A DNA stretch of 39,703 nt from Elusimicrobiota bacterium (lineage in GTDB: Bacteria > Elusimicrobiota > Elusimicrobia > FEN-1173 > JAKLIF01): NCBI GenBank assembly GCA_022709755.1, contig JAKLIF010000013.1, positions 1 to 39,703 on the forward strand, in the 5' to 3' direction. Position numbers and translations under genes: made by a program. Below are positions 17,653 to 26,869 of this stretch, piece by piece. The notes under the pieces were generated by a model that saw only the letters and a program-made list of their open reading frames with translations, had not been told where the DNA came from and ran no database searches. Numbering within the stretch: the first letter of the stretch is position 1; every line of letters starts with the position of its first letter.

Positions 17653-18296
17653 CGAACCGCCTTGGATTGCTCGATGAATAATTTCATTTTTTCGTAGTCT
17701 TTCCTTTTGGGAGATTTTTCCACACCGCTGGCGACATCCACGGCGTAAGGTTCTGTCTTCTTGATGGCTTCCTTGACGTTATCGGGGGTCAATCCCCCCG
17801 CGATGAACAGGGGGATCCCGATCGTTTTGGCTCTTTGAACAAGGTCCCAGGGAAAGGTCTGGCCGGTGCCCCCGGGGACGTTTTCCACGCGCGCATCCAG
17901 AAGGAAATATTGGCACATGTCCTTGTAGGCGGTCATGGGTTCCAGGTCCGCCTCCGTGGAGACATGGAACACTTTGATGAGGAACGGGTTCTTATCCCGG
18001 AGCGCTTCCGCGAGTTGCCGGCAATACTCCGGGGTTTCTTCGCCGGAGAGTTGGACTCCCTTGATCCCTGTTTTGAGGACGGTCTTGACGATTTCGTCGA
18101 CAGGTTGATTCACAAATACCCCGACCGTCACGACAAACGGCGGCAGTTTCTGGACGATCTCCACGGCCTTGCCGAGGGAGACTTTCCGCGGGCTTTCGGG
18201 CCAGAAATTCAGGCCGATGTATTCCGCGCCGAGATTGACCGTCCAGGTGGCGTCTTCGGTGTTCGTGATACCACAAATCTTCACTTTTGCGGGCAT
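17649..18296 (-). CDS. trpF: Phosphoribosylanthranilate isomerase
   Basis: 215-aa (beta/alpha)8 enzyme performing the Amadori rearrangement of PRA to CdRP. The catalytic cysteine is in KICGIT (Cys8). The catalytic aspartate is in [17 protein letters not shown], and the phosphate-binding GGLTPDN and DVASGVE segments are intact. Here it is a separate gene, not fused to trpC. It heads a second trp unit: an extended -10 element lies just upstream and AGGAG sits about 8 nt before the ATG. Confidence 0.95.
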   Translation of the reverse strand: MPAKVKICGITNTEDATWTVNLGAEYIGLNFWPESPRKVSLGKAVEIVQKLPPFVVTVGVFVNQPVDEIVKTVLKTGIKGVQLSGEETPEYCRQLAEALRDKNPFLIKVFHVSTEADLEPMTAYKDMCQYFLLDARVENVPGGTGQTFPWDLVQRAKTIGIPLFIAGGLTPDNVKEAIKKTEPYAVDVASGVEKSPKRKDYEKMKLFIEQSKAVR

Positions 18297-18329
18297 TGAT
18301 TCACTCCTTTGTCAGTCCAAAACTACGAA

Positions 18330-18338
18330 ATTATATCA
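18330..18338 (-). promoter_or_regulatory. Extended -10 promoter of the trpF-trpB-trpA-accD-folC-rok-lptD unit
   Basis: TGATATAAT on the minus strand, a perfect extended -10, in the 118-bp gap between the radical SAM gene and trpF. No good -35 hexamer is found 16-18 bp upstream. The predicted transcription start near 18323 gives a leader of about 27 nt that contains the trpF ribosome-binding site. The leader is too short for a classical Trp attenuator. Confidence 0.62.
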
Positions 18339-18414
18339 TATGGACAGACCTTAAGGGCCTCCTCCAAAGCCGAAAAATCCACTCCAAACGATGCTTGGAA
18401 ATACACCGGTCCGC

Positions 18415-19851
18415 TCATCCCTCCTCCTTCACCCAATGCTCGTTATACACATATTTCGTCGGATTCATGACGCCCTTGATTGCCCAGACCAGGAAGCCGA
18501 GTGTCCGTCGGGGATTGTAACGGATGACTCGAAACAGTCCCGTCAGAAAGAGGATCAAGGGATTATTCCCGGAGCACAGGAAAAGATAATTGTCCGTCTC
18601 TGAATTCGCATGGTAGTACGTCCGGAGCATGTCCTCTTTGGTGAACTCGGGCGTTTCAAAGAACAACGGGGGTCTCCCGTTCCAGACACCTTCGCCGAGG
18701 TCCGGGGGATCGAAGAAACGCCCATGGCGGGCGACCCAATCATACAACGGGGTTTTGGGATAGGGCTGGGCAATGAACCATCTGGCCAATACATTCAAAC
18801 CCTTGATGAAAGACAGGGATCGCCGCTCCGAAGAGACGGTGGCCCCGATGAGTCCGACGATCATGTAAACTTCCGGTCGGAATCCGGATTTCACCGTCAG
18901 GTCGATGCGGGTCTTTATCATGTCGAGGGAGAGACCCTTGCCCAGGCGCCCAGCGCTCTCCGGGTCGGCCGTTTCTATCCCGAAACCGATCTTCGCGCAC
19001 CCGCTCTTTTTCAGAAGATCCAGGAACTCGGCGTCGATTGAGCGGATTTGCAGACCGCTGCAGAAGGAATATTGGATCCGGATTTTCCTCTTCAGGACCT
19101 CTCGCAGGATGTTCTTCGCCCGTTCCAGATCCAGATTGAAACTGTCATCCAGGATGAAGAACCTGTTCAACGAATGGTCACGTATCACTTTCTCGATCTC
19201 GGAGACGACGTTCTCCACGCTTCGGGCCCGCCAGGTGAAACCATGAAGCGCCCGATTAGGACAAAAGACACAGTGGGAGTCGCATCCGCGGCTGGTCAGA
19301 AGTGGATAGTAATTCAATCGCGAGAGTGTCTCTGGAGCATAGTCCGGGAAAGGCATCGAGTTTAGATCGATCCCGAATGAACGGACGGGAGTCCGAATCC
19401 TCTCCCCCCTGTGATTGAGGATCAGTCCCTTGACCTGCAGAAGGTCCGGCATGGGGTCTTTGGATTTCTCCAGGACCCGGAATATTTCCCACAGGGTTTC
19501 CTCGGATTCGCCGAGTGTAATGCAGTCGAGGTCCGGATAACGGGAGAGGAAGTCCTCCTCATAAAGGGTGGGCGCCGGGCCGCCGGCGATAAAGAATGGC
19601 CGGATCCGGCCTCGGATATCCGACAGAATCTCACGGAGGCCCGTGGTGTAACTGTTCACCGAGAATCCCACCGCCTCCGGTTTGCTTCGGACGATCCTGT
19701 CGACGCATTCGCGATAGGCCGCCTGACCGAAATCGACAACCTCGACAAACATGGATTTTGATTTAAGAAACGATGTCAAATAGGGGATCCCGGCGTTGAA
19801 CCGGTTGTACCGCATGGACAATGACGGGGGGTTGACCAGGACGATCTTCAT
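18415..19851 (-). CDS. B12-binding-type radical SAM protein, function unknown
   Basis: 478-aa class-B-like radical SAM protein. Residues 1-130 resemble the cobalamin-binding Rossmann domain (KIVLVNPPS, GFSVNSYTTGLREI, FIAGGPAPTLYEEDFL, ITLGESEETL). No DxHxxG cobalamin-ligand motif is visible, which is usual in this class. The 4Fe-4S/SAM motif Cx3Cx2C is at Cys190, Cys194 and Cys197 (RGCDSHCVFC). A TIM-barrel half and a C-terminal region with hydrophobic stretches follow. Members methylate unreactive carbons or do ring chemistry on lipids and natural products. It sits between trpC and trpF, 55 bp after trpC. ATG 19851 puts the N-terminal domain in register but lacks a clear ribosome-binding site. 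Substrate unknown. Confidence 0.85.
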   Translation of the reverse strand: MKIVLVNPPSLSMRYNRFNAGIPYLTSFLKSKSMFVEVVDFGQAAYRECVDRIVRSKPEAVGFSVNSYTTGLREILSDIRGRIRPFFIAGGPAPTLYEEDFLSRYPDLDCITLGESEETLWEIFRVLEKSKDPMPDLLQVKGLILNHRGERIRTPVRSFGIDLNSMPFPDYAPETLSRLNYYPLLTSRGCDSHCVFCPNRALHGFTWRARSVENVVSEIEKVIRDHSLNRFFILDDSFNLDLERAKNILREVLKRKIRIQYSFCSGLQIRSIDAEFLDLLKKSGCAKIGFGIETADPESAGRLGKGLSLDMIKTRIDLTVKSGFRPEVYMIVGLIGATVSSERRSLSFIKGLNVLARWFIAQPYPKTPLYDWVARHGRFFDPPDLGEGVWNGRPPLFFETPEFTKEDMLRTYYHANSETDNYLFLCSGNNPLILFLTGLFRVIRYNPRRTLGFLVWAIKGVMNPTKYVYNEHWVKEEG

Positions 19852-19906
19852 GGGAAGGGGATGCGGTGTGCGCGTTGCCCCCGGCACAAAAGAGGGGCGT
19901 ACGGTC

Positions 19907-20701
19907 TTAGGAGGCGATCAACCGTTTCGTCGCCGCCATGAGATCGGGTTGACGCAACAAGGATTCTCCGACCAACGCGGCGTTGGCTCCGGCCTGCTTG
20001 AGCGCATCCATGTCTTCCTTCGTTCGGATCCCGCTCTCGGCGACGATGAATTTATCCTTGGGGATGAGGGGGATGAGTTGTCGGAAAACATCCCGATTGA
20101 CCGATAAATCCCTGAGATTCCGGCTGTTGATCCCGATGATGTTCGCTCCCAGTCGGAGGGCGCGCCCCAACTCTTCCGTGTCGTGGATCTCGACCAGGGC
20201 GTTCATCCCGAGATTGTGGGTCAGTTGAAATAGTTCCGCCAGGGTCTTGTCGTTCAATAGTCCGATGATCAGAAGGATCGCGTCGGCGCCATAGGCGCGG
20301 GATTCGTAGACTTGGTAGGGGTCGATGATGAAATCTTTCCGCAGGATCGGCAGCCGCACGGATTCCTTGGCCTCCCGGAGGTGATGGACCTCTCCCAGGA
20401 AATACTTTTCTTCCGTCAGTATCGACAGGGCGTGCGCTCCTCCCTGTTCGTAGGAACGGGCGTCCTCCGGGATGCGATAGGGGTCTCTCAACATCCCCGC
20501 GGAGGGACTGGCTTTCTTGAGTTCGGCGATGAGGCGGAGTCGTCCGGGCTGGTAGACCGCTTTCAGAAAATCGCGGATGGGCGGCGCGGAGATGATCTTC
20601 TTGTGAAGGTCCGAGACGGACTCCGATTCCTTGAGTTGCTCGACCCTCTTTCTTTTGTAAGACAGGATCTCGAGAAGGGCCGTGTTTTTATCGGCGTTCA
20701 T
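19907..20701 (-). CDS. trpC: Indole-3-glycerol phosphate synthase
   Basis: 264-aa TIM barrel forming the indole ring from CdRP. LIAELKKASPSAGML contains the catalytic/binding lysine, ILRKDFIIDPYQ holds the second key lysine, and GINSRNLRDLSVN and FIVAESGI complete the phosphate site. ATG 20701 overlaps the trpD stop by ATGA; the frame is open further upstream but only inside trpD. It is a stand-alone TrpC without fused TrpF, which is encoded in the next unit. Confidence 0.95.
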   Translation of the reverse strand: MNADKNTALLEILSYKRKRVEQLKESESVSDLHKKIISAPPIRDFLKAVYQPGRLRLIAELKKASPSAGMLRDPYRIPEDARSYEQGGAHALSILTEEKYFLGEVHHLREAKESVRLPILRKDFIIDPYQVYESRAYGADAILLIIGLLNDKTLAELFQLTHNLGMNALVEIHDTEELGRALRLGANIIGINSRNLRDLSVNRDVFRQLIPLIPKDKFIVAESGIRTKEDMDALKQAGANAALVGESLLRQPDLMAATKRLIAS

Positions 20702-21717
20702 TGGGTCAAAAGGACAAGCTGTTCGAGTTTCTTCCAAGAATTCCCGTTGTCGATGGCCTCTTCCGCCAATCGTCTCGCCCCTCGAAGGTCCTGGATGTCT
20801 TTGCGGCCCAGAGCGCGGCATCCGGACAGAATGGCGAGAGCCGCGTTCGCGACAGACACGTCCCGGTAAGGGCCCTTCTCCCCTTTCAGGATCCGCCTGA
20901 CGATGTCGGCGTTGAAATGCTTGTCGCCGCCCGAGAGGAGGGTGTTGTCGACGGGTTTCATGCCGAAATCCTTCGCGGTCAGTTTTTTCGAGGTGATCTT
21001 CCCCTTCTTGATCTCGCAGACCTGGCTCGGGCCCGAGAGTGTGAGTTCATCATGCCCCGCGCTGTGAACGACAAAAGCTTCCTGGATCCCCAACGCCACC
21101 AGCACTTCGGCCAGCGTCTTCAGCAGTTTCGGAGTGAACACCCCCATGACACGGACGTTGGCTCCGGCGGGGTTACACAGGGGTCCGATGATGTTGAAGA
21201 TGGTCCGCACTCCCAGTTCTTTCCTTACCGGCATGGCGTTCTTCATGGCCGGATGGAAGACCGGAGCGAACATGAAACAGAGGCCGATCTGTTGGAGGCA
21301 TTTTTCAACGACGGGCGGAGGGGCATCCACCTTGACCCCCAACGCTTCAAGCACGTCCGCGCTTCCGCATTGGGACGAGACAGACCTGTTCCCGTGTTTG
21401 GCGACCACGAAACCCGCGCCCGCCACGATCAAGGCCGAGACCGTCGATATATTGAAACTGCCCGTCTTGTCGCCTCCCGTCCCGCACGTGTCGATCACGA
21501 CCGGGATGGGCAGGTCGATGTGGACGCCGGCTTTGCCGAGAGCGTCGGCGCAACCGGCGATTTCCTGGGGTTTCTCCCCCTTCATCTTCAGCCCGATCAA
21601 AAAGGCGGCCATGCTCGCCGGTGGCATCTGCCCGGACATGATGGCGGCCATGAATTGGCGCGCCTCATCGAAGGTGATGTCCTGGGCGTTGGAGAGTTTT
21701 TCAATGATGGAGGGCAT
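20698..21717 (-). CDS. trpD: Anthranilate phosphoribosyltransferase
   Basis: 339-aa enzyme joining anthranilate to PRPP. DTCGTGGDKTGSFNIST is the PRPP-binding glycine loop, KHGNRSVSSQCGSAD the anthranilate/Mg motif, and FNIIGPLCNPA a further family block. Length matches single-domain TrpD (about 340). ATG 21717 has AGGAG about 8 nt upstream and lies 11 bp after trpG; the longer open frame was rejected because it would overlap trpG by about 90 bases. Confidence 0.95.
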   Translation of the reverse strand: MPSIIEKLSNAQDITFDEARQFMAAIMSGQMPPASMAAFLIGLKMKGEKPQEIAGCADALGKAGVHIDLPIPVVIDTCGTGGDKTGSFNISTVSALIVAGAGFVVAKHGNRSVSSQCGSADVLEALGVKVDAPPPVVEKCLQQIGLCFMFAPVFHPAMKNAMPVRKELGVRTIFNIIGPLCNPAGANVRVMGVFTPKLLKTLAEVLVALGIQEAFVVHSAGHDELTLSGPSQVCEIKKGKITSKKLTAKDFGMKPVDNTLLSGGDKHFNADIVRRILKGEKGPYRDVSVANAALAILSGCRALGRKDIQDLRGARRLAEEAIDNGNSWKKLEQLVLLTQ

Positions 21718-21728
21718 GGGGCGTTCTC

Positions 21729-22328
21729 CTAGACAGTCATCTTGAGAAAGTTCACGAGCAGATCCCGTCCATGCTCCGTCAGGATGGATTCGGGATGGAA
21801 CTGGACCCCCTCCAGGCATGGGAGGCGCTTATGCCTCAACCCCATGATCTCCCCGTCTTCCGAAGTGGCTGAGATCTGAAAGCATGGCGGAAGGGTCCTC
21901 TTTTCCACGACGAGGGAGTGGTAGCGTGTCGCGGTGAAGGGGGTGGGCACCCCGGCAAAAAGACCTTTGTTGTCATGTCGGATCCGCGATGTCTTTCCAT
22001 GCATCAATTTCTTCGCGCGGATGATCTGTCCACCGAACGCATATCCGAGGGATTGGAGCCCGAGACAGACGCCGAAGAGCGGGATCTTTCCTCCCCATTG
22101 TTGTATGACGCGCACGGAGATACCCGCCTCTTTGGGGGTGCAGGGTCCGGGAGAGATGAGGATGTGGCTCGGGCGCATGGACCCGATATCGGCCGGGTTC
22201 ATCGCATCGTTCCTCACGACCTTCACTCGCCGTCGGAGTTCCCCCAGATATTGGACGAGGTTGTAGGTGAAGGAATCATAGTTGTCGATCACGAGCACGA
22301 AACCTTTGTTCACGGTCGGGGGCCCCAT
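21729..22328 (-). CDS. trpG: Anthranilate synthase glutamine amidotransferase component
   Basis: 199-aa class I amidotransferase supplying ammonia to TrpE. The nucleophile cysteine is in FGVCLGLQSLGYAFGG and the His/Glu of the triad are in VQFHPESILTEHG. LVIDNYDSFTYNLVQYLGEL is the canonical N-terminus. ATG 22328 lies one base after the trpE stop but adds about ten residues before the conserved start; GTG at 22298, with AAAGG 4 nt upstream, is a reasonable alternative. It could also serve PabB in folate synthesis, as in several bacteria. Confidence 0.93.
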   Translation of the reverse strand: MGPPTVNKGFVLVIDNYDSFTYNLVQYLGELRRRVKVVRNDAMNPADIGSMRPSHILISPGPCTPKEAGISVRVIQQWGGKIPLFGVCLGLQSLGYAFGGQIIRAKKLMHGKTSRIRHDNKGLFAGVPTPFTATRYHSLVVEKRTLPPCFQISATSEDGEIMGLRHKRLPCLEGVQFHPESILTEHGRDLLVNFLKMTV

Positions 22329-22329
22329 A

Positions 22330-23811
22330 CTATCGCGGATTCATTTCCGCCAGGCGAAGGGCGGTCATCATGGCCGCCGCCTTGTTCTGCGTCTCGAGAA
22401 ATTCCCGCTCTGGCACCGAATCCGCAACGATCCCGGCGCCGACCTGGATGTGAGCGGTTTTTCCTTTAAGGAGGATCGTCCTGATCGTGATGGCCGCGTC
22501 CATGTTTCCGGAATAGGAGAAGTAACCGACGGCGCCGGCATAGGGCCCTCGCCGGGATGTCTCGAGTTCTTCAATGATTTCCATGGCACGGATCTTGGGG
22601 GCTCCGGTCACCGTCCCCGCGGGGAAACAGGCCCGGAAAAGATTGAAAGGGTCGTGGTTGGCGGCGAGCTTCCCCGTCACGCTCGAGACCATGTGCATCA
22701 CATGGCTGTAGCGTTCGATCCCCATGAATTCAGGGACCTTGACGGTGCCAGGCACGCAGACCCGCCCCAGGTCGTTCCGGCCCAGATCAACCAACATCAA
22801 ATGTTCCGCCCGCTCCTTGCCGTCTTGGAGCAGCTGTTTTTCCAGGCGTCGATCTTCCTCGGCTGTTTTTCCGCGAGGCCGGGTTCCGGCAATCGGCCGG
22901 GTCTCGGCGATTCCGTTCTCGAGCCGTACGAGGAGCTCGGGACTCGTCCCGATGATATGGGTGTCGCCGTCGCGCAAAAAATACATATAGGGCGAAGGAT
23001 TGACCATGCGAAGCGTCCGGTAGATATCCACCGGATGGGCTTTGACGGGAACTGAAATGCGGCGGGAGAGGACGGTTTGAATGATGTCCCCGGCTTTAAT
23101 GTATTCTTTGGCTTTCCGAACGGCGTCCTTGTATTCGTTCCGGTGGGTCACGGACGATCCCAAGGAATGCGGAGGGAGCGGGGCGAACGTTTTGGGCGTG
23201 AACCGAGGCGGCTTGATGTCGTTGGCCAGCGTCCGGAGGTCGGCCGAGGCGCGCCGATAGAGCGCCGACAGATTCGCCCTCGGCGGGGTCGGCACACACC
23301 GGACAATCTTCAGAGTGTGGGCCACGTGGTCAAAGATGAAGATGTCCTGCGTCAGGAAGAAGAACGAGTCCGGAATCCCCAGGTCGTCCTGAAGCCGGTT
23401 CGGAAGACGCTCGAACGAACGCACCATATCATAGCTGATGTATCCGACGGCGCCGCCGTGGAATCGAGGCAGTCCCGGAAGAGGGGCCAGGTGGATCCCC
23501 TGGAGCATGTCTCGGAGCTGGCTCAAGGGGTCCGGATGGGTCCAGGAACGCTGTTGGTGGCCATCGTGGAGGGTGATCCGTTCCCCGTGAGTCCGGAACA
23601 CCTTCACCGGATTGAAAGCGGCAAAGGAATAACGGCCCAGGTGTTCTCCCCCCTCGACGCTTTCGAGGAGGAAACAATGGGGGCTCTTTGGGTATTTGGA
23701 ATGCAGAAGAGCCATCGGAGTCAACTCATCGGCCAGGCACTCGAAATAGACGGGCACCAGGTTGTGTCCCCGCGCCAGACGCTTGAACTCCTGTAAGGAA
23801 GGATGAATCAT
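22330..23811 (-). CDS. trpE: Anthranilate synthase component I
   Basis: 493-aa chorismate-utilising enzyme making anthranilate with TrpG. The N-terminal domain contains FLLES, the motif whose serine takes part in Trp feedback inhibition in characterised TrpE. The C-terminal domain shows RPIAGTRPRG, LVDLGRNDLGRVC and PAGTVTGAPKIRAMEIIEELE, all active-site blocks. Feedback control by Trp is therefore likely, by family knowledge. It starts 9 bp after lepB, so it is co-transcribed with the his genes. No leader peptide or attenuator precedes it. Confidence 0.95.
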   Translation of the reverse strand: MIHPSLQEFKRLARGHNLVPVYFECLADELTPMALLHSKYPKSPHCFLLESVEGGEHLGRYSFAAFNPVKVFRTHGERITLHDGHQQRSWTHPDPLSQLRDMLQGIHLAPLPGLPRFHGGAVGYISYDMVRSFERLPNRLQDDLGIPDSFFFLTQDIFIFDHVAHTLKIVRCVPTPPRANLSALYRRASADLRTLANDIKPPRFTPKTFAPLPPHSLGSSVTHRNEYKDAVRKAKEYIKAGDIIQTVLSRRISVPVKAHPVDIYRTLRMVNPSPYMYFLRDGDTHIIGTSPELLVRLENGIAETRPIAGTRPRGKTAEEDRRLEKQLLQDGKERAEHLMLVDLGRNDLGRVCVPGTVKVPEFMGIERYSHVMHMVSSVTGKLAANHDPFNLFRACFPAGTVTGAPKIRAMEIIEELETSRRGPYAGAVGYFSYSGNMDAAITIRTILLKGKTAHIQVGAGIVADSVPEREFLETQNKAAAMMTALRLAEMNPR

Positions 23812-23820
23812 GGATTTATT

Positions 23821-24330
23821 TTAGTAATTTCCTAAAACCTTTCCGCGTATATTTTTGACCGAGATGAAATGGATCGGGTCCTTCGTGACGGGATTCACCC
23901 AATCACGGTTATCCCCGGATTCATCCCGATTGTCTCCCATCACGAACACCGCCCCCGGCGGAACAGGGATCGGCCCGAGTTCGTCTCCCTTCAGACGTTC
24001 ATCGGGTCGGGTATGGACGACATAGGGTTCCCGGAGAAGGACACCGTTGACCAGGACGTCCTTGTTGTGGATCTCGATGGAATCACCTTCGATGGCGATG
24101 ACCCGTTTTACGAGCCCCTTCTCGACGTCGACCGGCGAGGGGAACATGACCACGTCGCCCCGTTGGGGTTTGCCGAATGCGTAAGAGAGTTTATTGACGA
24201 AGACATGGCGTCCGACGGGAAGGGTGGGATCCATGGAGGCGGAGGCGATCACGATGCCCTCGACCACGAAGATCCTCAGAAGCAGGGCGATCAGCCCTGC
24301 GATGCACGCCAGATAGAGGAGGCGACCCAT
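23821..24330 (-). CDS. lepB: Signal peptidase I
   Basis: 169-aa membrane serine protease removing signal peptides from exported proteins. One N-terminal transmembrane segment spans residues 3-24. The catalytic Ser32 is in SASMDPTL and the Lys75 general base is in LVKRVIAIEGD. The box E motif GDNRDESGDNRDW is intact. It is short, as in Gram-positive and deep-branching lineages, compared with 324 aa in E. coli. It lies between hisI and trpE with gaps of 21 and 9 bp, an unusual neighbour for amino acid genes. Confidence 0.93.
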   Translation of the reverse strand: MGRLLYLACIAGLIALLLRIFVVEGIVIASASMDPTLPVGRHVFVNKLSYAFGKPQRGDVVMFPSPVDVEKGLVKRVIAIEGDSIEIHNKDVLVNGVLLREPYVVHTRPDERLKGDELGPIPVPPGAVFVMGDNRDESGDNRDWVNPVTKDPIHFISVKNIRGKVLGNY

Positions 24331-24351
24331 GGATCCGGGGATCGGACGGAA

Positions 24352-24744
24352 TTACTTCTTATAAACCTTATCCGGATCGAACAGGATTTTCCCTTTGATC
24401 TCCAGCGAACCGTCTTTCTTCACGTGATGGAAGAAGCAGGAGCGGCGTCCCGTATGGCAGGCGGCATCCCCGACCTGGATGACCTTCACAAGGATACAAT
24501 CCTTGTCGCAATCCAAAGAGAGTGATTTCACCTTCTGGAAATGGCCCGATTCCTCCCCCTTCTTCCAAAGCTTGTTCCGGGACCGGCTGAAAAACGTGGC
24601 GCGTTTCGTCTTCAGCGTGTAGGCCAACGATTCCTTGTTCATATAGGCCACCATGAGGACGGTCCCGTCCTTGGCGTCCTGCACGACGGCCGGAATCAGG
24701 CCTTTGTCATCCAATTTCAACGTATCGATCCAATCAGTTTTCAT
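24352..24744 (-). CDS. hisI: Phosphoribosyl-AMP cyclohydrolase
   Basis: 130-aa metal enzyme opening the purine ring of PR-AMP in the third step of His synthesis. DCDKDC and [13 protein letters not shown] supply the zinc and magnesium ligands. The N-terminal part has [14 protein letters not shown] and a [11 protein letters not shown] block typical of HisI. Unlike E. coli HisIE it lacks the PR-ATP pyrophosphohydrolase domain; no hisE gene is in the window. It follows hisF after 13 bp. Confidence 0.95.
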   Translation of the reverse strand: MKTDWIDTLKLDDKGLIPAVVQDAKDGTVLMVAYMNKESLAYTLKTKRATFFSRSRNKLWKKGEESGHFQKVKSLSLDCDKDCILVKVIQVGDAACHTGRRSCFFHHVKKDGSLEIKGKILFDPDKVYKK

Positions 24745-24757
24745 CGTGTCCTCCTCG

Positions 24758-25531
24758 TCAGTTGACGATCCTCATCGGGATCTTTTTCGTCGCGAGATAT
24801 CGTTTCAGCGCGCCTATCGAAAGTTCCCTGAAATGGAAGAGAGACGCCGCCAAGGCGGCGTCCGCGCCGGCTTGGAATGCGTCCAGAAAATGCCCCTTCT
24901 CACCGGCGCCGCCGGAAGCGATGACCGGGACGTCCACGGCCTTGGAGATGGCGGAGGTGAGGGCGATATCATAGCCGGCTTTGACACCGTCGCAATCCAT
25001 ACTCGTCAAAAGGATCTCGCCGGCACCGAGGGAGACCGCTTGCCGGGCCCAATCGAGCACGTCGAGGCCGGTGGGAGTCCGTCCTCCATGGATATATACG
25101 TCCCAACGCAGCGGACGGATGGGAGACCGTTTCGCATCGATGGCCACGACGATGCACTGGGAACCGAAGCGGGCCGACGAACGCCGGATCAGATCCGGAT
25201 TCTGGACGGCGGCGGTGTTGAGTGAGACTTTATCCGCCCCCGCCTTGAGAAGGATGCGGATGTCTTCCAGCGTGCGGATCCCCCCTCCCACCGTCAACGG
25301 GATGAACACCTCTTCGGCGGTGCGCTGGACGACCCGGAGAAGGATCGGCCGTTTCTGCGCGGACGCCGTGATGTCCAGGAATACGAGTTCGTCGGCGCCT
25401 TCCCTGTTGTACCGCTTGGCAATTTCCACCGGGTCCCCCGCATCGCGCAGGTTCAGGAATTTAGTCCCTTTAACCACCCGTCCGGCATCCACATCGAGAC
25501 ACGGGATGATCCGTTTGGCCAATCCGTTCAC
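24758..25531 (-). CDS. hisF: Imidazole glycerol phosphate synthase cyclase subunit
   Basis: 257-aa TIM barrel which, with ammonia from HisH, converts PRFAR to IGP and AICAR. The catalytic aspartates are in [15 protein letters not shown] near the N-terminus and in VAIDAKR in the middle; [13 protein letters not shown] and [12 protein letters not shown] are phosphate loops. The start is GTG at 25531, overlapping the hisA stop as GTGA. This places the conserved [10 protein letters not shown] motif four residues in, and no ATG is near. Confidence 0.95.
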   Translation of the reverse strand: MNGLAKRIIPCLDVDAGRVVKGTKFLNLRDAGDPVEIAKRYNREGADELVFLDITASAQKRPILLRVVQRTAEEVFIPLTVGGGIRTLEDIRILLKAGADKVSLNTAAVQNPDLIRRSSARFGSQCIVVAIDAKRSPIRPLRWDVYIHGGRTPTGLDVLDWARQAVSLGAGEILLTSMDCDGVKAGYDIALTSAISKAVDVPVIASGGAGEKGHFLDAFQAGADAALAASLFHFRELSIGALKRYLATKKIPMRIVN

Positions 25532-26238
25532 AGTGACAAGGCCTCTTCCAGAGTGAACTGTTTCGCATAGAGGGCTTTCCCGATGATGCAGCCGCTGATC
25601 CCCTTGATTTTCTTGAGAGCTTGGAGGTCCTCCAAGTGGGCGATCCCCCCCGAGGCGTAGAGCCCCATCGTCGTGATCCGGAGGACGGACTCGATGCTCC
25701 GGATGTTCGGTCCTTGAAGCATGCCGTCCTTGCTGATATCCGTGAATATGAATTCCTTGAAGCCCAAGGACTCGGCCTTGCGAACAGCTTCTTCCACGCT
25801 GACGCCGCTTTTTTTCTGCCACCCGTCTTTTTTCACGTCACCGTCCACCGCGTCGATAGCGGCCATCAGCCGGTCCGGGAATTCCTGGATGGCCTGCCGG
25901 ACCCAGGGGTCGTCATTGACGATCGCCGTGCCGACGATCACCCGATCCACTCCCTGCCGGATCAGGTCCCTGACGGTCTCCAGTCGGCGGACCCCTCCGC
26001 CGAATTCGATCACCACGGGGGCGGCCTGCTTCATCCGCAAGAGAAGGTCCTGGTGTCGGATCCCCCCGAGGATGGCCCCATCCAGATCGACGATGTGGAG
26101 ACGTCGCGCACCCCGGGACACCCAATGCCGGGCCATGTCGACGGGATCGTCGGCATAGACGGTGGTCTTGGTCGGATCGCCTTGGAGAAGTCGGACGCAC
26201 CGGCCGTCTTTGATGTCGATGGCCGGGATGATCAACAT
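25528..26238 (-). CDS. hisA: ProFAR isomerase
   Basis: 236-aa (beta/alpha)8 enzyme for the Amadori rearrangement of ProFAR to PRFAR. It opens [21 protein letters not shown] with catalytic Asp8. [25 protein letters not shown] and [11 protein letters not shown] are the phosphate and active-site loops. It overlaps the end of hisH by 7 bp and couples to hisF by a GTGA overlap. A PriA-type double activity with TrpF is not needed, because trpF is present at 17649-18296. Confidence 0.95.
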   Translation of the reverse strand: MLIIPAIDIKDGRCVRLLQGDPTKTTVYADDPVDMARHWVSRGARRLHIVDLDGAILGGIRHQDLLLRMKQAAPVVIEFGGGVRRLETVRDLIRQGVDRVIVGTAIVNDDPWVRQAIQEFPDRLMAAIDAVDGDVKKDGWQKKSGVSVEEAVRKAESLGFKEFIFTDISKDGMLQGPNIRSIESVLRITTMGLYASGGIAHLEDLQALKKIKGISGCIIGKALYAKQFTLEEALSL

Positions 26239-26864
26239 GGCAGCAGTCCGGTGATCATGGATTTGAGGAGACGCAGTCCCGCCTCCCCGCTTTTTTCGGG
26301 GTGGAACTGCGTCGCATAGATATTCTTCGTGCGGACCGAGGAACAGAACGATATCCCGTAGGGAGTCCGCGTGTTCACGATGGATTTGTCCCGGGGCGCG
26401 GGGTAATACGAGTGCACGAAATAAAAATAATCCTTGTTCAAGGATTTCCCATTCAGCCGGCCCTGTGGCCGGTTCCAGCCCATATGCGGGATCTTCTGAG
26501 ACCGGGAGACCGGGCGGAACCGGCGGACCGTCCCGCGAAGGACCTTGAGTCCGGTCTCCCCGGGGGCTTCCTCGCTCCGATCAAAGAGGAGCTGAAGTCC
26601 AAGGCAGAGGCCGATGTAGGGTTTTCCCGCCCGAATCCATCGGACGATGAACCGGTCGAGTATCTTCCGTCGGAGAGCTTGCATCGCCGCGTCGAACGAG
26701 CCGACCCCGGGAACAACCAGGAGGTCGTTGCCCGCCAGTCGACGGGGGTCATCGCTGACGGTTGCCGTCACACCGACGGCCTCCAAAGATTTGGCGACCG
26801 ACCGGAGATTCCCCATGTCGTAGTCCACGACTCCGGCCCGGAGTTTTCTGGAACGAAGGTTCAT
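26232..26864 (-). CDS. hisH: Imidazole glycerol phosphate synthase glutaminase subunit
   Basis: 210-aa class I glutamine amidotransferase partnering HisF. The nucleophile is in IGLCLGLQLLF, the His/Glu pair is in ATQFHPEKSG, and VVPGVGSFDAAM is the oxyanion-strand motif. ATG 26864 (MNLRSRKLRAGVVDYDMGN) is used; the longer open frame lies inside hisB. The gap to hisB is 5 bp. Confidence 0.94.
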   Translation of the reverse strand: MNLRSRKLRAGVVDYDMGNLRSVAKSLEAVGVTATVSDDPRRLAGNDLLVVPGVGSFDAAMQALRRKILDRFIVRWIRAGKPYIGLCLGLQLLFDRSEEAPGETGLKVLRGTVRRFRPVSRSQKIPHMGWNRPQGRLNGKSLNKDYFYFVHSYYPAPRDKSIVNTRTPYGISFCSSVRTKNIYATQFHPEKSGEAGLRLLKSMITGLLPC

Positions 26865-26869
26865 GCCGG

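Noticed and set aside
18297-18414. Trp attenuator or leader peptide before trpF
   Set aside because: The leader from the predicted start site is only about 27 nt and has no Trp codon run or paired hairpins.
19852-19906. GCCCC/GGGGC inverted repeat between trpC and the radical SAM gene as a terminator
   Set aside because: The 5-bp stem has a loop of about 12 nt and no T-tract after it, so it does not look like an intrinsic terminator.
26284-26301. CCCCG-A6-type hairpin and A-run in hisH as a frameshift or terminator signal
   Set aside because: It encodes the conserved HPEKSG active-site region in frame, and the A-run is not in the register needed for slippage.
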